NCBI GenBank assembly: GCA_003550305.1 | Contig: QKYT01000222.1 | Location: forward strand, 48,452 to 59,664 | Origin: Glomus cerebriforme | Taxonomy: Eukaryota; Glomeromycota; Glomeromycetes; Glomerales; Glomeraceae | Reading direction: 5' to 3' | DNA: 11,213 bases | Shown: positions 8,204-11,213 of the stretch, piece by piece | How positions within the stretch are numbered: position 1 is the first letter of the stretch | Layout of the letters: each line of letters starts with the position of its first letter | The notes under the pieces: generated by a model | What the model was told of the DNA's origin: nothing | The model's database searches: none | The model's input: the letters and a program-made list of their open reading frames with translations, nothing else | Made by a program: the position numbers and the translations under genes

Positions 8204-9016
8204 TATTTAATACAAATTAATATTTGTATCTTAAAGCAGAATTTCTTTCAAAGCTTCTAAAAAAAAAAGTAAAATAAAATATAAATAATTTAAATAAATT
8301 CACTAACAAAGACACCTATGAAGCTTGCTTTCTGACATCCAAATTCAAACCTACAAGGGAAAGTAAAAATATTATTAATAAATAGTTTAAAGCAAAGGAA
8401 CAAGCAAAGTCATAATATCCTCTAGAAAAAAAATTAAAATTTTAAATGAAAATTGCGCTCAGAACTAAAACCGTTACGGTTACTATTTTTTTCACGTGAA
8501 ATAAAAACTCAAAATATAAGTTTCGCAATAACAAACAGTAGTCCGTTTGTTTAGCAAAAATACAATTCATTAAAATTACTTTGCGTCCTCTATTTGGTAA
8601 AAATAAAAAATTCTAAGTTTTATACAATCGAAATAGAATCAAAAATCAAATTATAATAAAATAAAATTTTTAAACCTTTTTTTGGAATACATTACTAATG
8701 CAAAATTAGATTTTGAAGATAGATTAAAAAAATTTAAAATATTTTAAAAAATAAATTAAATTATTCAAGTGCTCTGTTTTTTGATAAAATGAAATAAAAA
8801 TAAAATTCCAAGAAAAAAAAAATTGATTTTCTGAAACTTTCTTTAAAATATTATTTATCAATCATATACTGTAAAAATATGTAAGAAAAAAAATTACATT
8901 CAACCCGACGGTCTGTTAATTGCCTTTAAGATATGGAACATATAAATATTAATTGGATTGTCTTAATAGAATAAATGCTTTTCGGAGGATTTCATTCCTT
9001 ATGATCATACAGTACT
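8204..9016. other. Centre of the inverted structure, no gene
   Basis: About 0.8 kb of AT-rich DNA with frequent stops in all frames. It holds a near-palindrome AACCGT-T-ACGGTT at 8469-8481, a 12-base palindrome TTTCACGTGAAA at 8490-8501, and an ACAAAC/GTTTGT hairpin just after. No coding or RNA gene is seen. The palindromes lie close to the midpoint between the two genes and could be shared regulatory sites. Confidence 0.4.
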
Positions 9017-9162
9017 GTACGTCACGTTCTTCAATTAGGGAACTTTTTAATTGTTTAATAAACTTTAGATAATTAAAAGGAATCTTGTTAGTTAATCAAT
9101 TTAAAGTATCTTAATTCGCACGATATTTGCGGATTTTGAATGAATATTCTTTTTATTAATTA
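9017..9162 (-). repeat. Inner inverted repeat, right arm
   Basis: This is the partner of 8077-8203. It includes about 18 bases (near 9046-9063) absent from the left arm. It borders a 12-base palindrome (TACAGTACTGTA, 9008-9019). Confidence 0.8.
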
Positions 9163-9315
9163 AATTTTCTTTAATATTGTAAATTTAAATCTAAACCAAA
9201 ATTATTTCACAAATTTTTAACGATAAATAATGATTTTCAAATCTTGGCAAATTTCAGTAAACTTTTTGTTAATTTATCCCAAATCTATAATTCTGGCCAA
9301 ATTTATCTATTACTT
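9163..9315. other. Right-arm spacer, nothing recognisable
   Basis: AT-rich sequence between the inner inverted repeat and the shared upstream region of copy 2. It is much shorter than the matching gap on the left (about 150 against 440 bases), which implies an insertion on the left or a deletion here. Confidence 0.4.
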
Positions 9316-9420
9316 GTCACATGACTAAATAAAACGTCATAGTCCAACAGGTTTTCATTCGGATCGAAGCCAAATATCCATAATTGAAAAAAAACAATAG
9401 CTCAATCTTACCGAAACGTC

Positions 9421-9573
9421 ATCATGCAGAACAAAAGCATATCAATTTTTAGTATATGTATGTCGATCGTAAAAAAAAGTATATTACGTTCCCCATTTTT
9501 TTTTTCAAAATAAAATAAAATTCATTAACAATTTCAAATTAATCTTTTTTTCGCTCACACGTGATTTTTCATA
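9421..9573 (+). promoter_or_regulatory. Conserved upstream (promoter) region of copy 2
   Basis: This is the mirror counterpart of the region at 7358-7511. It carries the same CGATCG block, a TATATT at 9480-9485 about 94 bases before the ATG, and the GTTCCCC block. It also has a CACGTG palindrome at 9558-9563, 11 bases before the ATG, which copy 1 lacks. The pattern fits a duplicated core promoter with one altered site; function is not shown. Confidence 0.45.
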
Positions 9574-11213
9574 ATGTCGGAAAAAACTATTTCTCAAATT
9601 GAAACTTTTTTTTTAGAAATAGATAACCTAATTAAACTTCAATTCGAGGATAAAGTTTTAAACCAGCCCGAAATTGAGCAAAAGTTTAAAGAAGTAAAGG
9701 ATTTAATTGATAGATTTGAAGAAGAAGATAATGTTGAAGAACAACATGGAATTTTTAGATACAAATATCATACAACTTATAGTAACTATTTAAAATTTGG
9801 AGGTGAAGTAGAAAATGCTAAAAAACAGGAAAATTTAGCAAATAAATATGAAAAATTCCTTAAGAAATCAGAGAAATTTGATACCTATAAAACAGAAACA
9901 AGATTATTTATGGATGCCACGTTACGAAATGTCAATCAAACTCCTAATCCTGAGAATCCTGAGGATAATTTTCAAAAAGTACTAGAAGAAGAATTAAAAA
10001 ATATTGAGCCCATTCTGGATGATAACGTTATTAAATCTATCCGACATATTTTTAACCAATTTATTGATACACCCAAAACTTTTGATGATTATCAGAAAAT
10101 TGTTACCAATGAAAGTTTTTTACATAAAACTGCAAATAATCTACTCAATGAGTCGTTAATTGGTTCGGAAAGGTCTCAGACATCAGATACTAAAAAAAAA
10201 TCAAAGGATGAAACTTTAATCGTTAAAAAAAATAGACAACAATTGATTTCTTCTTTAAATATTTTAAAATCGTTAACAAGTGAAGCAGCTTATTCAAAAC
10301 GATTAACTTTTATATATCATGTTCTAAATTCTCCAAACAAAAAGGAAATTTTATTTAATAATATTCTATTTACTGAAGAGGGAATCAACAAACGATTTAG
10401 AGATATTGCTTTATATTTCCATTCAGATAAAGTTAATCGACCTAATTGTCCAACTTGGCTTCAAGACAAACATACAAATCTTGGCGCTGAAATTTTTAAT
10501 TTTGCTCTAGAGACTAAAGAAAGCTTACTAAATGACTTGAAAGAAATATCAAAAAACGAAGGTTACCTAGCTTTTCATGAAAAAAAGGCGAATAAACATT
10601 NGGAAATTGCGATTGATTACCGTAATGCNNCTAAAGAACAATGGAACAAATTGAAACTATTGAAAAAAGATGATTTTGAGGCACTTTCTTCTGAAGAANT
10701 AAAATTTTTAAGCATTGATTACGGGATGTTAGCTTATCAGGAATACNATGCAGCTTGCAAAATTGCTGATAAAGCTAAACAAGTAAAAAAACAAGCGGAA
10801 CTACGAGGATATATGGCAATGAGTTTATATGTTTCTAACCAATTCATAGAAGCTCAGTTATATGCTTTATCAGCAATTCAATTTCTACTTAAAAATTCCC
10901 AGAATGTCACACAACAGGATTTTATTAAAGCAAAAAAAATATTTGATAAAGTCAAAGGTGGAGATCCTACTGTAGATGTTACAGACAATACTACTAAAGA
11001 AACTCCTCAATTAAATACTGAGATTAAATTAAAAGATAATTATGATCGTGCACTGGCTTTAGTAAAGACGGTAGATCAGGAAATTTCCATTTATGACAAA
11101 AAAACTCTTCAGAATTCAATTAATAATGACATGGCAAAAGTAAGTATTGGATTAATGCTTAAGGCAGACCGGAGTTTAGTCCGTCATCAAATACCTAATG
11201 AAGAAATCTTGTC
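9574..11213 (+). CDS. Second copy of the J-like/TPR/patatin gene, 5' part only (cut by window end)
   Basis: An open frame starts at ATG 9574 and runs without a stop to the window edge (546 complete codons plus two bases). It aligns with residues 1-546 of the gene at 3287-7357, with one codon gained (EEEDNVEEQ against EEVDVEEQ) and one lost (LIVKKNRQ against LINDKKNRQ), so the lengths agree exactly. The J-like segment is present with the same H283-S284-D285 variant. The hydrophobic hairpin, second TPR-like region and patatin domain would lie beyond the window, so catalytic residues cannot be checked and the gene could be truncated. Residues 1-230 differ from copy 1 at many positions. From base 10531 on, the copies are identical except for Ns. 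Ns lie at 10601, 10629-10630, 10699 and 10747. The gene is transcribed away from copy 1 and shares its upstream region. Confidence 0.85.
   Translation, partial: MSEKTISQIETFFLEIDNLIKLQFEDKVLNQPEIEQKFKEVKDLIDRFEEEDNVEEQHGIFRYKYHTTYSNYLKFGGEVENAKKQENLANKYEKFLKKSEKFDTYKTETRLFMDATLRNVNQTPNPENPEDNFQKVLEEELKNIEPILDDNVIKSIRHIFNQFIDTPKTFDDYQKIVTNESFLHKTANNLLNESLIGSERSQTSDTKKKSKDETLIVKKNRQQLISSLNILKSLTSEAAYSKRLTFIYHVLNSPNKKEILFNNILFTEEGINKRFRDIALYFHSDKVNRPNCPTWLQDKHTNLGAEIFNFALETKESLLNDLKEISKNEGYLAFHEKKANKHXEIAIDYRNXXKEQWNKLKLLKKDDFEALSSEEXKFLSIDYGMLAYQEYXAACKIADKAKQVKKQAELRGYMAMSLYVSNQFIEAQLYALSAIQFLLKNSQNVTQQDFIKAKKIFDKVKGGDPTVDVTDNTTKETPQLNTEIKLKDNYDRALALVKTVDQEISIYDKKTLQNSINNDMAKVSIGLMLKADRSLVRHQIPNEEIL

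Larger units (their letters stand above)
9316..11213 (+). repeat. Right arm of large inverted duplication
   Basis: This is the partner of the left arm (5718-7637). The shared upstream portion is clear from about 9367 and looser from about 9316. The coding part begins at 9574. The arm continues past the end of the window. Confidence 0.85.

Overview
The window looks like nuclear DNA from an AT-rich eukaryote. A fungus of the arbuscular-mycorrhizal type (Glomeromycotina, Rhizophagus-like) is my best guess. The grounds are very AT-rich intergenic DNA with long A/T runs, a long intronless gene of an expanded-family type, a decayed gene resembling the F-box/leucine-rich proteins abundant in those genomes, and no bacterial operon structure or ribosome binding sites. 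The organism call is inference; no marker gene is present.

Layout. Positions 1-3286 hold no intact gene. There are T-tracts and a possible dispersed-repeat fragment near the start, an unassigned open stretch (1294-1593), a decayed leucine-rich-repeat-like gene on the + strand (1910-2491), and an 80-codon reading frame broken by stops (2902-3132). Positions 3287-7357 (- strand) encode an intact 1356-residue protein. It has a degenerate J-domain-like region, a hydrophobic hairpin, TPR-like helices and a C-terminal patatin-like phospholipase domain with Ser1091 and Asp1238 in place. Positions 9574-11213 (+ strand) hold the first 546 codons of a second copy, cut off by the window end.

The two genes stand head to head, about 2.2 kb apart. 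The inverted duplication covers the coding regions and their upstream regions (about 5718-7637 against 9316-11213). A further imperfect inverted repeat (8077-8203 / 9017-9162) lies inside the spacer. The left side of the spacer carries extra sequence with CCGG-rich motifs that may be a small inserted element.

The copies diverge unevenly. The N-terminal third differs mostly by amino-acid replacements, the J-like region differs mostly by silent changes, and the last 683 bases are identical apart from Ns. Two Ns fall at exactly matching positions in both copies. Either gene conversion or cross-collapse of the copies during assembly could produce this. The encoded protein, a membrane-hairpin, TPR and patatin fusion with a J-like N-terminal half, is the best candidate here for an undescribed system. 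A lipid-cleaving effector controlled by its helical repeats is a reasonable hypothesis, but nothing in the sequence proves it.
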